Shown: piece after piece, positions 9,825-17,651 of the stretch
How positions within the stretch are numbered: the stretch's first letter is position 1
How the letters are laid out: every line of letters starts with the position of its first letter
NCBI GenBank assembly: GCA_947374315.1
Contig: CANCBK010000008.1
Coordinates: 1-50,300, forward strand
Reading direction: 5' to 3'
Source: Burkholderiaceae bacterium
Lineage (GTDB): Bacteria > Pseudomonadota > Gammaproteobacteria > Burkholderiales > Burkholderiaceae
Length of the DNA: 50,300 bases
Notes under the pieces: model-generated
Told to the model about the DNA's origin: nothing
The model's database searches: none
Seen by the model: only the letters and a program-made list of their open reading frames with translations
Translations under genes and position numbers: made by a program

Positions 9825-9992
9825 TTATTTCAGCTTTGTTTCTTTATAAGCAACGTGCTTGCGAATGGTTGGATCGAATTTCATGATCTCCATTTTCTCA
9901 GGCTTTGTACGCTTGTTTTTTGAAGTGGTATAGAAGTGACCAGTACCAGCTGATGACTCTAATTTGATTTTTTCTCTGCCGCCTTTAGCCAT
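9825..9992 (-). CDS. rpmG: 50S ribosomal protein L33 (zinc-free type)
   Basis: L33 is a small basic protein of the large ribosomal subunit near the E site. The 55-residue product begins [18 protein letters not shown] and contains the [17 protein letters not shown] segment typical of the family. The paired CxxC motifs of the zinc-binding form are absent; the protein contains no cysteine at all, so this is the C-minus version that needs no zinc. It follows rpmB by 12 bp on the same strand, the standard rpmB-rpmG pair. Confidence 0.95.
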   Translation of the reverse strand: MAKGGREKIKLESSAGTGHFYTTSKNKRTKPEKMEIMKFDPTIRKHVAYKETKLK

Positions 9993-10004
9993 TTGATGCG
10001 CTCC

Positions 10005-10238
10005 TTAAATTTCGCCACGTGCACGGAGATCAGACAACACAGCATCGATGCCGTTTTTGTCGATAACGCGCAAACCAGCATTGGTTAAGCGCAAGCTAAT
10101 CCAACGGTTTTCAGATTCAACCCAGAAACGACGATTTTGCAAATTCGGCAAAAAGCGACGCTTCGTTTTATTGTTTGCATGGGAAACATTGTTGCCAACC
10201 ATCGGCTTCTTCCCAGTGACTTGGCAAACTTTTGCCAT
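10005..10238 (-). CDS. rpmB: 50S ribosomal protein L28
   Basis: A 77-residue structural protein of the large ribosomal subunit. The family start [20 protein letters not shown] is followed by the basic segment [17 protein letters not shown] and the C-terminal [17 protein letters not shown]. Only one cysteine is present, so it is also of the zinc-free kind. GGAG lies seven bases before the ATG. It is the first gene of the rpmB-rpmG pair, with a likely promoter about 30 bp upstream. The terminator at 9764 closes the unit. Confidence 0.96.
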   Translation of the reverse strand: MAKVCQVTGKKPMVGNNVSHANNKTKRRFLPNLQNRRFWVESENRWISLRLTNAGLRVIDKNGIDAVLSDLRARGEI

Positions 10239-10270
10239 GACATAACTCCATTAATTGCGAAAAGAAAAGA

Positions 10271-10276
10271 TTGTAT
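10271..10276 (-). promoter_or_regulatory. Candidate -10 box for rpmB-rpmG
   Basis: Read on the minus strand this is TACAAT, 32 bases before the rpmB ATG and well placed for a short leader containing the GGAG ribosome binding site. The -35 region is not clear. Confidence 0.4.
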
Positions 10277-10349
10277 CAGTCTCTGCCTACTTTGATCTAC
10301 CCCTAATTGGCTTTAGTTGTCAGGATTGACTTGCAAGGGCGGCATGAAG

Positions 10350-10363
10350 GGGGAAAAATCCCC
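10350..10363 (-). terminator. Weak hairpin downstream of radC
   Basis: GGGGA / TCCCC arms flank an AAAA loop, 25 bases beyond the radC stop. There is no good T-run after it on the minus strand, so its role as a terminator is uncertain. Confidence 0.3.
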
Positions 10364-10388
10364 GATAAGTTAGTGATTACTCATATTT

Positions 10389-11078
10389 TTAGTCATTTTT
10401 TATAAGGCCCGCATCGGAAAATGAGAAAAATCCACTGCCACTCACAATACAGTGATCTAAAAGTGGAATATCAACCAATTGCAGGGCTTTGGAGAGCATT
10501 CTGGTTAATTCTTGATCGGCATCGCTGGGCAGTGGACTGCCGCTGGGGTGGTTATGGGCGACGATCAGGGCGCTAGCATTTCTGGCGAGCGCCTCCTTGA
10601 GGACTTCTCGGGGGTAGACCGCCGTGTGGGTGAGAGAGCCCCTAAAGAGCTCCTGGCACTCGATTAAGTGCAAGCGGGAGTCCAAGTATAGGCAGAGGAA
10701 GACTTCGTGCGGTAGGCGCCCGAATTTGGCTTGTAAGAACTCCCTGACATAGCCCGGGGAGGAAAAAATGGAATCTTGCGACAAGCTTTCCTCAAGACTG
10801 CGCTTTACAAGCTCATGGGCAGCTTGAATTTGGGACCATTTTGAAATGCCCATGCCGTGAATCTGGGTTAATTCTTCTGGGGTGCAGGAAAGGAGGCGAG
10901 GGAGGTTGCCAAAATGATGCAAAAGATCCTCCGCTAAGGCCACGGCTGACTTGCCTTTGACGCCCACCCGCAAAAAAATAGCGAGTAATTCCGCATCGGT
11001 GAGTGCAGCGGCCCCCAGGGCGCGCAACTTCTCGCGTGGCTGATCCATTTTGGGCCAATTGGTAATGGGGGAGTGCAC
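10389..11078 (-). CDS. radC: RadC/YicR-family JAB-domain protein
   Basis: RadC proteins carry a helix-hairpin-helix-like N-terminus and a C-terminal JAB/MPN metalloprotease-like domain. The name comes from an early link to DNA repair that was later withdrawn, and the biochemical role remains unsettled. The family start region ITNWPKMDQPREKLRALG is present, followed by HGMGISKW (HhH) and the metal site AHNHPSGSPLPSDAD (HxH plus a distal Asp). The frame is open 53 codons further upstream, but that would cover the start of the divergent fkpB. A GTG at 11078 gives 229 residues, the normal length, and leaves 30 bp between the two starts. No clear ribosome binding site precedes the GTG. Confidence 0.88.
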   Translation of the reverse strand: MHSPITNWPKMDQPREKLRALGAAALTDAELLAIFLRVGVKGKSAVALAEDLLHHFGNLPRLLSCTPEELTQIHGMGISKWSQIQAAHELVKRSLEESLSQDSIFSSPGYVREFLQAKFGRLPHEVFLCLYLDSRLHLIECQELFRGSLTHTAVYPREVLKEALARNASALIVAHNHPSGSPLPSDADQELTRMLSKALQLVDIPLLDHCIVSGSGFFSFSDAGLIKND

Positions 11079-11096
11079 GCTGAGGTCGGGCCTAGA

Positions 11097-11102
11097 TACA
11101 AT
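11097..11102 (+). promoter_or_regulatory. Candidate -10 box for fkpB-ispH
   Basis: TACAAT ends six bases before the fkpB ATG at 11109, and the gap holds no Shine-Dalgarno. If used, transcription would begin at or next to the start codon. No strong -35 is seen. Confidence 0.4.
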
Positions 11103-11108
11103 TACCTT

Positions 11109-11555
11109 ATGACTAAGCTTACGGTTTTGCCTAACTCCTTCTTGACTCTCAACTACCGGCTGACTTTGCCCAGCGGAGAGGATTACATCAATACTTTTAT
11201 TGATCGCCCTGCGACGGTGTTGATGGGATCTGGACAATTTGCGCCTTGTTTTGAAAAGGTGTTGATCGGTTTGGGGATCGGGGAAAAGAAAAGTGCTTTA
11301 TTGCCTCCTGAAGAAAGCTTCGGCGAGCGCAAAGAAGAATTAATTCAGTGGGTTTCTTTGGGCGCGCTCAAAGAAGGGCGCGATGATGATGTGGAATTTA
11401 ATCCTGGCGATGTGATCGAATTTAATGCGCCCGGTGGCGCGCAATATGCGGGTGTATTGCAATCGATCAACGAAGAGGGAGCTTGGTTTGATTTCAACCA
11501 CCCGCTGGCTGGAAGGCCGGTTACTTTTGAAGCCGAAGTCGTCGCGATTCTCTAA
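11109..11555 (+). CDS. fkpB: FKBP-type peptidyl-prolyl cis-trans isomerase (SlpA/FkpB type)
   Basis: A small SlyD-like proline isomerase with an inserted chaperone-like flap, assisting folding in the cytoplasm. The 148-residue product begins MTKLTVLPNSFLTLNYRL. It shows the FKBP signatures TVLMGSGQFAPCFEKVLIGL and LLPPEESFGER, then the insert domain (FNPGDVIEFNAP) and the closing FDFNHPLAGRPVTFE, where NHPLAG is characteristic. An in-frame ATG 12 codons upstream would run into radC, so MTKLT is the better start. It lies three bases before ispH. This fkpB-ispH pairing is widespread in proteobacteria and implies co-expression. Confidence 0.93.
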   Translation: MTKLTVLPNSFLTLNYRLTLPSGEDYINTFIDRPATVLMGSGQFAPCFEKVLIGLGIGEKKSALLPPEESFGERKEELIQWVSLGALKEGRDDDVEFNPGDVIEFNAPGGAQYAGVLQSINEEGAWFDFNHPLAGRPVTFEAEVVAIL

Positions 11556-11558
11556 CTG

Positions 11559-12524
11559 ATGACTGCTCAAAAAACTAAGCAAGCCACTGCGCAAGATGCC
11601 GCAGAAATTTTGATGGCTCAGCCCCGCGGCTTTTGTGCCGGCGTTGATCGTGCAATCAATATTGTGAATGAAGCGCTGACTCGTTTTGGTGCGCCGATTT
11701 ATGTACGTCACGAGATTGTTCACAACGCTTATGTCGTCAATGGTTTGCGTGAAAAAGGCGCAGTATTTGTTGATGAACTGCATGAAGTTCCTAAAGGCGG
11801 AATTGTGGTGTTTAGTGCGCATGGCGTTTCTCAAGAAGTTCGTAAGGATGCTGAGGAGCGCGGGCTGCAGGTGTACGACGCAACCTGCCCGCTGGTAACT
11901 AAGGTCCACCTGGAAGTCGTCAAGATGTGTAAAGATGGCTTTACCGTGTTGATGATTGGCCATGCTGGCCACCCTGAGGTTGAAGGCACGATGGGGCAGG
12001 TAAAAGAAGGTGTGCACTTGATTGAAAAAGTTGCTGATGTCGCCAAGCTATCCTTTGCCGAAAATGAAAAAATTGCTTTTGTAACGCAAACCACCCTCTC
12101 TGTAGATGAGACTAAAGAAATCGTCGAGGCCTTAACTCAAAAATTCCCAAATATTGTTCAGCCTCGTAAGCAAGATATTTGTTATGCCACTCAGAATCGT
12201 CAAGATGCCGTTAAATTTATGGCGCCTCAAGTTGAGGTGGTTATTGTGGTGGGAAGCAAAGCGAGCTCAAACTCGAATCGTTTGCGTGAATTAGCTGAAA
12301 AGTTGGGTGTACCTGCCTACATGGTGGATGCGCCCGAGCAACTCGAGGCGGAATGGTTTGCTGGCAAGAAAAGGGTGGGGCTGACTGCCGGCGCCTCAGC
12401 CCCTGAAAGCCTGGCCCAAGCTATTGTTGCCAAAATCCAAGAATTTGGCCCGCGTCATATTCGTAACTTGGAAGGCGTGGTTGAGGATATCGTATTCTCG
12501 CTGCCCAAGAATTTAGTCGCTTAG
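11559..12524 (+). CDS. ispH: 4-hydroxy-3-methylbut-2-enyl diphosphate reductase
   Basis: IspH is the iron-sulfur enzyme that makes IPP and DMAPP in the last step of the MEP isoprenoid pathway. The three cluster-binding cysteines are in [22 protein letters not shown] and [11 protein letters not shown]. The substrate-binding histidines are in EIVHNAYVV and [11 protein letters not shown], and the ETKEIVEAL segment is also present. The length of 321 residues is typical, with a slightly extended N-terminus (about 18 residues before MAQPRGF). It is the second gene of fkpB-ispH and is followed by a symmetrical hairpin. Other MEP-pathway genes, ispA and dxs, lie at 38218-41053. Confidence 0.97.
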   Translation: MTAQKTKQATAQDAAEILMAQPRGFCAGVDRAINIVNEALTRFGAPIYVRHEIVHNAYVVNGLREKGAVFVDELHEVPKGGIVVFSAHGVSQEVRKDAEERGLQVYDATCPLVTKVHLEVVKMCKDGFTVLMIGHAGHPEVEGTMGQVKEGVHLIEKVADVAKLSFAENEKIAFVTQTTLSVDETKEIVEALTQKFPNIVQPRKQDICYATQNRQDAVKFMAPQVEVVIVVGSKASSNSNRLRELAEKLGVPAYMVDAPEQLEAEWFAGKKRVGLTAGASAPESLAQAIVAKIQEFGPRHIRNLEGVVEDIVFSLPKNLVA

Positions 12525-12537
12525 TTGAATTAAAAAA

Positions 12538-12560
12538 TAAAGGGACTTTAAGTCCCTTTA
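12538..12560. terminator. Symmetric hairpin between ispH and argD
   Basis: The arms TAAAGGGACT / AGTCCCTTTA with a three-base loop form a near-perfect palindrome between two convergent genes. T-rich or A-rich bases lie on both sides, which suits two-way termination, though the T-run is short. Confidence 0.75.
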
Positions 12561-12588
12561 TGTATTCTCCACTTACCCTTTGTTTGCA

Positions 12589-13782
12589 CTAGGCAACTTG
12601 CTTGAGTAGTTCCCGCAAGATGTTGCACATCTGACGAATTTCATCATCAGCCACATTGAGCGCCGGCATAAAGCGCAAGAGATTAGGTCTTGGTGAGTTA
12701 ATCAGCAATCCTTCTGGGCTGCGATCGCGTGCCAATTCAACCAATTTCCCGCCGATATCACTGCTGAGTATGAGAGCGCGTAAGAGGCCTTCGCCGCGCT
12801 CACCACCAAGATTAAATTCTGCCGAGATGGAGAGTAATTCCTTGCTAAGTAGCTCCCCCTTTGCGCGAACCGATTCCAAGAATCCAGGCGCTAGGAGCTG
12901 TTCAATCACGCTGATGCCAACTGCAGTCATCAGTGGGTTGCCGTTATAGGTGCCACCCTGATCGCCTGGTACGAAGCAAGCGACGGCATCAGTTGCCATG
13001 AGCGCCGCCAAGGGAACGCCACCACCAATGCCTTTGCCTAAGGTCATGATGTCTGGCTCAATCCCATAGTGTTGGTATGCGAAAAGAGTACCAGTACGGC
13101 CACAGCCGGCCTGCACTTCATCCACTATTAGTAAAATATTGTTTTCTTTTGTGAACTTGCGCAGGCTTTGCATAAATTCTTTAGTGACGGGAATCACGCC
13201 ACCTTCACCTTGCACGGGCTCTAGCATCACGGCAACGGTTTTATCTGTCACCAGTTTCTTGACGGACTCTAAATCGTTCAAGTCAGCTTTCGGAAAGCCG
13301 GGAACTTGGGGTGCAAACATCGTATCCCAGCCTGGTTTTCCAGAGGCGCTCATCGTGGCCAAAGTACGACCATGAAAACTGTGATCAAAAGTAATTATTT
13401 CAAAGGCGCCTGATTTATTGATCTGACCCCATTTGCGTGCTAGCTTGATGGCACCTTCATTGGCTTCAGCCCCGCTATTCGCAAAGAAGACCTTATTGAA
13501 GCAGCTGTTATCCGTGAGCAGATTCGACAAGCGAATCATGGGCTCGTTATAGAAAGCGGGACTAGGGTTGATTAGCTTTTTGGCTTGCGCATTGAGCGCT
13601 TCAATCATTCCTGGGTTGCCATGACCAAGACAGTTCACAGCCCAGCCTTGTAGGAAGTCTAAGTAACGCTTGCCATTGTTATCCGTTAACCATGAGCCAG
13701 CACCTTCAACCATAACCAACTCTGGTCGCGGAGTAATGAACATGACTGAGTGGGCATCTACGGATTGGGTTGGCTTATTCAT
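12589..13782 (-). CDS. argD: Acetylornithine-type class III aminotransferase
   Basis: A PLP-dependent aminotransferase of the acetylornithine / succinylornithine group, most likely converting N-acetylglutamate semialdehyde to N-acetylornithine in arginine synthesis. The 397 residues show VEGAGSWLTDNNGKRYLDF, the FFANSGAEANEGAIKLAR cofactor site, DHSFHGRTLATM, VDEVQAGCGRTG, and the lysine that binds PLP in LGKGIGGGVPL. No arginine genes are adjacent, so the substrate is inferred from family resemblance only; other omega-amino acid substrates are possible. It shares the minus strand with the reductase at 13850 but is 67 bp from it. No clear promoter or ribosome binding site is seen. Confidence 0.85.
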   Translation of the reverse strand: MNKPTQSVDAHSVMFITPRPELVMVEGAGSWLTDNNGKRYLDFLQGWAVNCLGHGNPGMIEALNAQAKKLINPSPAFYNEPMIRLSNLLTDNSCFNKVFFANSGAEANEGAIKLARKWGQINKSGAFEIITFDHSFHGRTLATMSASGKPGWDTMFAPQVPGFPKADLNDLESVKKLVTDKTVAVMLEPVQGEGGVIPVTKEFMQSLRKFTKENNILLIVDEVQAGCGRTGTLFAYQHYGIEPDIMTLGKGIGGGVPLAALMATDAVACFVPGDQGGTYNGNPLMTAVGISVIEQLLAPGFLESVRAKGELLSKELLSISAEFNLGGERGEGLLRALILSSDIGGKLVELARDRSPEGLLINSPRPNLLRFMPALNVADDEIRQMCNILRELLKQVA

Positions 13783-13849
13783 ATCGTTTGCAGGGTGAGG
13801 TCAAATGAGGTTTCTATTATCACGCTTAGTAACTGAGTTGGTAACTTCG

Positions 13850-14890
13850 TTAGTTGGTTGCGAGGTCGGCAGCGCTAGTAAAGGAGTCCGCAAAGAATTC
13901 TTCTTCAGGCAAGCGGCATTGAGATGAAAAATCCTGGCGAGCGGCATTGACCATGACCGGAGCGCCGCAGGCATAGACCTGGAAGTCCGCCATGTCAGGG
14001 TGATCGGCAATCACCGCTTGATGAACAAAGCCCGCACGTCCCACCCACTGATCCTCTGGGAGAGCATCAGAAATGACGGGGATGTACTTGAAGTCAGAAA
14101 TTTCCTTTGCCCAAGACTGGCAGAGTGTATCGAGGTAGAGGTCGCTAGGGCGACGTCCACCCCAATACAGGTGAATGGGTCGCTGGATCTTCTTGAGTTG
14201 CATTTGCTCGACGATCGATTTAATGGGTGCAAAGCCGGTGCCCGCAGCAACAAAGATGATCGGTTTTTTAGAGTCTTCTCTTAAGAAGAAGCTTCCTAGA
14301 GGCCCTTCAAACCGCAGAATATCTTTTTCTTTCAGGGCTGGATCTTTTGCGCCGAATACAAAGTCGGTAAAAAGACCCCCGGGTAAGTGGCGAATATGCA
14401 ATTCCAGCGGGCCATCGTGGTCGGGGGCGTTGGCAATAGAGTAGGCGCGGCGCTGCCCATCCTTGAGTAGAAACTCTAAATATTGGCCGGCGAGAAATTG
14501 AAAGCGCTCTGTTGCCGGAAGTTGTAGTTTCAGAATCGCTACATCCCCGCTTGGTTTTGCAATCGAATTCACACGACAAGGCACTTTGCGGATAGCAATA
14601 TCACTGGCACCCTGAACTTCGCGTGCCTCAATCAAAAGGTCGGACTGGGCATGGGCACAGCAAAATAAAGTACTGCCAGATGCTTCTTCGGCTGGGCTTA
14701 AGGCGGCAGCGCTATGCTGGCCATGCTCTACCTGCCCTTCTAGAATCTTGCCTTTGCAGGATCCACACGCGCCGTTTTTACAGCCATAGGGAAGGGTGAT
14801 GCCTTGGTGTAAGGCAGCCTCTAGAAGGGTTTCATCCTTCTCAACAGTAAATTGTTTGCCGCTCGCTTTGAGCGTGACTTGGTAGGACAC
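13850..14890 (-). CDS. Ferredoxin-NAD(P)H reductase fusion (CDP-6-deoxyglucoseen-reductase-like)
   Basis: A single-component electron-transfer flavoprotein. An N-terminal plant-type [2Fe-2S] ferredoxin carries C37, C42, C45 and C77 (GCKNGACGSCKG and FCCAHA). It is joined to an FAD domain (RAYSIANAP), then an NAD(P) domain (VAAGTGFAPIKSIVEQM) ending in YACGAPVMV. The family is usually annotated as CDP-6-deoxy-delta-3,4-glucoseen reductase or phenol-hydroxylase reductase, but without sugar-pathway neighbours the true partner is unknown. Candidates include the desaturase (8531) or the Rieske oxygenase (36694), though neither is linked. The start is chosen at a GTG with AAAGGA six bases before it. 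An in-frame ATG two codons upstream abuts that site, and a longer frame would overlap the divergent gene. Length 346 residues. Confidence 0.82.
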   Translation of the reverse strand: MSYQVTLKASGKQFTVEKDETLLEAALHQGITLPYGCKNGACGSCKGKILEGQVEHGQHSAAALSPAEEASGSTLFCCAHAQSDLLIEAREVQGASDIAIRKVPCRVNSIAKPSGDVAILKLQLPATERFQFLAGQYLEFLLKDGQRRAYSIANAPDHDGPLELHIRHLPGGLFTDFVFGAKDPALKEKDILRFEGPLGSFFLREDSKKPIIFVAAGTGFAPIKSIVEQMQLKKIQRPIHLYWGGRRPSDLYLDTLCQSWAKEISDFKYIPVISDALPEDQWVGRAGFVHQAVIADHPDMADFQVYACGAPVMVNAARQDFSSQCRLPEEEFFADSFTSAADLATN

Positions 14891-14926
14891 TCTCATTCCT
14901 TTCAATAAATCGTTACGATGTGACCT

Positions 14927-15814
14927 ATGCAATCTTTTGGTAAACCCCGAATTCTGATCATTGGCTGTGGCGATATTGGCCTGCGCGTTGCCAAGCAGCT
15001 TGCTCCAAGTTATCGCGTTTACGCCTTAACTTCACAAAAAATCCGTTTTCAGGCGTTGAGGGCAGTTGGCGCGATTCCGATTTTGGGGGATCTGGATAAG
15101 CCCAATAGCTTGTGGCGTCTAAGTGGATTAGCGCAAACCGTGATTCACTTGGCACCACCCCAAAATGTAGGTCATCGCGATTGCCGAACTCGCAACCTCC
15201 TCCGAATTTTAGCCCAAGGCTCTAGCGCCGTCAGTCGCCTCATTTATGTCAGCACCACCGGTGTTTATGGGGATCATGGGGGTGCGAGGGTTAGTGAGGC
15301 AACCCCAGTCAACCCTCAAAGTCAGCGCGCTCAGCGGCGAGTAGATGCGGAAAGTTGCCTGCGCTTATGGGCGCCCGCTCATGGGGTAGCCCTCACTATT
15401 TTGCGTGTGCCCGGCATCTACGCGGCAGATCGTCTTCCGGTGGAGCGTATTCAGGCTGGTACCCCCGCCTTAATTCCGGCTGAGGATGCGTACTCAAATC
15501 ATATCCAAAGCGATGATCTAGCAAGACTGGTATGTGCCGCCGTGTATCACGGCAAGCCACAGCGAGTAATCAATGCCTGTGATGGTGGAGAAACCAAGAT
15601 GGGTGATTACTTTGATGCAGTGGCGGATGCCTTTGGGTTGGATCGGCCGCCTAGATTGCCAGCCACCGAGCTAGAGAAAATCGTCTCTCCAATGCTCTGG
15701 TCTTTTATGCGCGAGTCTCGGCGCGTGACGAATGCGCGACTACCAGAATTAAAAACTCCGCTACGCTATCCCAGCGTGGCAGAGTTTCTGAAAACTATTT
15801 CCAAGAATCCTTAA
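14927..15814 (+). CDS. NAD-dependent epimerase/dehydratase-like SDR protein
   Basis: An extended short-chain dehydrogenase/reductase of 295 residues resembling the uncharacterised E. coli YeeZ group. The N-terminal Rossmann fold begins PRILIIGCGDIGLRVAKQL with the glycine pattern, and YVSTTGVYGDHGG carries the SDR active-site Tyr. The usual YxxxK lysine is not obvious after that Tyr, so catalytic activity is uncertain. A C-terminal helical region follows (LPELKTPLRYPSVAEFL). It diverges from the ferredoxin reductase with 36 bp between starts. No Shine-Dalgarno precedes the ATG, and a TACGAT lies seven bases upstream. Its 3' end overlaps convergent glnS by 20 bp. Substrate unknown. Confidence 0.75.
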   Translation: MQSFGKPRILIIGCGDIGLRVAKQLAPSYRVYALTSQKIRFQALRAVGAIPILGDLDKPNSLWRLSGLAQTVIHLAPPQNVGHRDCRTRNLLRILAQGSSAVSRLIYVSTTGVYGDHGGARVSEATPVNPQSQRAQRRVDAESCLRLWAPAHGVALTILRVPGIYAADRLPVERIQAGTPALIPAEDAYSNHIQSDDLARLVCAAVYHGKPQRVINACDGGETKMGDYFDAVADAFGLDRPPRLPATELEKIVSPMLWSFMRESRRVTNARLPELKTPLRYPSVAEFLKTISKNP

Positions 15815-17567
15815 GTCCGACCGTACGGTTAAATACTGGCTTTCCAGGTGTTGTATCCTTTTGATCGGCAACAAAGTAACCGTGACGCTCAAATTGAAAG
15901 CAATCTTCCGCTTTTGCATCTTTCATGCAAGGCTCTAAATACGCAGTGATCGTTTGCTTGGAGTGGGGATTAATGGCATCCAGAAAATTCTTATCCCCAC
16001 TATCTGGGTGCGGATCGTTGAATAAATGATCATAGAGGCGCACTTGCGCAGGCACAGCCTCTGCCGCACTCACCCAATGAATATTCCCCTTAACTTTATA
16101 GTTGTTTGAACCCGGGGTTCCGCTCTTACTATCGGGGAAGTGGGTCGCATTGACTTGAGTCACATTGCCGTTAGCATCAACTTCAAAGCCAGTGCATTCA
16201 ATCACAAAACCATGGCGCAAACGCACGCGCCCACCAGGCTGATCTCCAATCGGTGGGTAGAGTCTGAAGAAGCCCTTGATAGGCTCTTTCATGAAGTCAT
16301 CTTCCTCGATCCACAGTTCGCGTGTGAAATGAAACTCACGATTGCCCCACTCAGGGTGTTGTGGGTGGCGCGGTGCTGAGCAAGGCTCGCTAGCAGAGGC
16401 ATCAAAGCTTTCAATCACGAGCTTGAGTGGCTTGAGTACTGCAGTAGCGCGCGGCGCTTTTGCTTCTAGATCGTCCCGCAAGGCTTGATCTAAGGTGCTC
16501 ATATCAATCCAGCTATCGGCTTTAGAGACGCCAATGCGCTCACAGAATAGCCGAATGCTCTCAGGCGTATACCCTCTACGACGGATGCCCACGATGGTTG
16601 GCATGCGTGGATCATCCCAGCCATCTACATGTTTTTCTTCTACCAGTTGCAGTAGCTTGCGCTTGCTGGTGATGGTGTAGGTGAGATTAAGACGTGCGAA
16701 TTCATATTGGTGCGGAACAGGGTTTTTAAAGATTCCCAGCTCTGCCAAGGCATTGACGATCCAGTCATAGAGTGGACGATTGTTTTCAAATTCGAGGGTG
16801 CAAATGGAATGCGAAACATTTTCCAGCGCATCTGAAATGCAATGCGTGAAATCATACAAAGGATAAATGCACCACTTGCTACCGGTGCGGTGATGATCGG
16901 TATGGCGAATGCGATAGACCACGGGGTCACGCATCACAATATTCGGATGCGCCATATCAATTTTCAGACGCAGAACATGTTCGCCATCTTTATATTTGCC
17001 ATCACGCATTTCACGAAAGAGCGCGAGATTTTCAGTGGCGGTACGGTCGCGATAGGGGCTATTTTTTCCAGCTTGACCAAAGTTACCGCGATGGGTATGA
17101 ATATCATCCGCGCTTTGACTATCTACATAGGCTTTGCCATTCTGAATCAGAATTTCGGCAAACTCATAGAGGTGGTCAAAGTAATCACTTGCGTGATAAA
17201 GATGCGTTCCCCAATCAAAGCCGAGCCATTTGACGGCATCCAAAATACTGTCTGCGTACTCAACATCCTCTTTAACTGGATTGGTATCGTCCAGGCGCAT
17301 ATTGCAACGTGCGCCACCCGCTTGATTGTTGTAATCCGCAGCCAGACCAAAGTTTAAGCAGATGCTTTTAGCGTGACCAATGTGGAGATAGCCATTTGGC
17401 TCAGGCGGAAAGCGGGTGATGATGGATGGGATGGCCTGTCCATCTCGGTCGCTGCGATTTTGATAAGCGCCGCTAGCAAGGTCATGATCAATGATCTGAC
17501 GCAAAAAGTTAGAAGGCTCGGCGATTGTGCCGGCAGACAATTTAGATGGTTTGCTATCTTGGGACAT
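15795..17567 (-). CDS. glnS: Glutaminyl-tRNA synthetase
   Basis: A class I synthetase that charges tRNA-Gln directly. In bacteria GlnRS is confined mainly to gamma- and betaproteobacteria. With the start at MSQDSKPSKLSAG the protein is 590 residues. HIGH is at residues 62-65 (FPPEPNGYLHIGHAKS), and the second ATP motif reads TSKRKLLQLV in place of the more common MSKRKL. The anticodon-binding beta-barrels follow, with PEWGNREFHF and NYKVKGNIHWV. Sixteen upstream in-frame codons are excluded because they enter the tctA terminator region. The last 20 bases overlap the convergent SDR gene. Transcription probably starts in the 40 bp between the terminator at 17607 and the ATG. Confidence 0.96.
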   Translation of the reverse strand: MSQDSKPSKLSAGTIAEPSNFLRQIIDHDLASGAYQNRSDRDGQAIPSIITRFPPEPNGYLHIGHAKSICLNFGLAADYNNQAGGARCNMRLDDTNPVKEDVEYADSILDAVKWLGFDWGTHLYHASDYFDHLYEFAEILIQNGKAYVDSQSADDIHTHRGNFGQAGKNSPYRDRTATENLALFREMRDGKYKDGEHVLRLKIDMAHPNIVMRDPVVYRIRHTDHHRTGSKWCIYPLYDFTHCISDALENVSHSICTLEFENNRPLYDWIVNALAELGIFKNPVPHQYEFARLNLTYTITSKRKLLQLVEEKHVDGWDDPRMPTIVGIRRRGYTPESIRLFCERIGVSKADSWIDMSTLDQALRDDLEAKAPRATAVLKPLKLVIESFDASASEPCSAPRHPQHPEWGNREFHFTRELWIEEDDFMKEPIKGFFRLYPPIGDQPGGRVRLRHGFVIECTGFEVDANGNVTQVNATHFPDSKSGTPGSNNYKVKGNIHWVSAAEAVPAQVRLYDHLFNDPHPDSGDKNFLDAINPHSKQTITAYLEPCMKDAKAEDCFQFERHGYFVADQKDTTPGKPVFNRTVGLKDSWK

Positions 17568-17601
17568 GGACTCATTGTAGAGAAAAGCCCTGCCCATCAA
17601 G

Positions 17602-17628
17602 AAAAAAGCCCGCAAACTGCTGCGGGCT
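17602..17628 (-). terminator. Intrinsic terminator after tctBA
   Basis: The arms AGCCCGCA / TGCGGGCT enclose a six-base loop. On the minus strand a run of T6 follows, placing it 24 bp beyond the tctA stop and just upstream of glnS. Confidence 0.88.
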
Positions 17629-17651
17629 TGTTTCTGGGAAGCATTCGAGAA

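Noticed and set aside
10389..11237. The longer radC frame starting at 11237.
   Set aside because: The extra 53 residues match no RadC relative and would overlap the divergent fkpB start; GTG at 11078 gives the family length.
11340..12017. A 225-codon minus-strand open frame across fkpB and ispH.
   Set aside because: It lies antisense to two well-supported genes, has no recognisable domain, and its codon pattern is a mirror of the plus strand.
16842..17357. A 171-codon plus-strand open frame inside glnS.
   Set aside because: It is antisense to conserved GlnRS sequence, with a low-complexity Ile/Met-rich product and no ribosome binding site.
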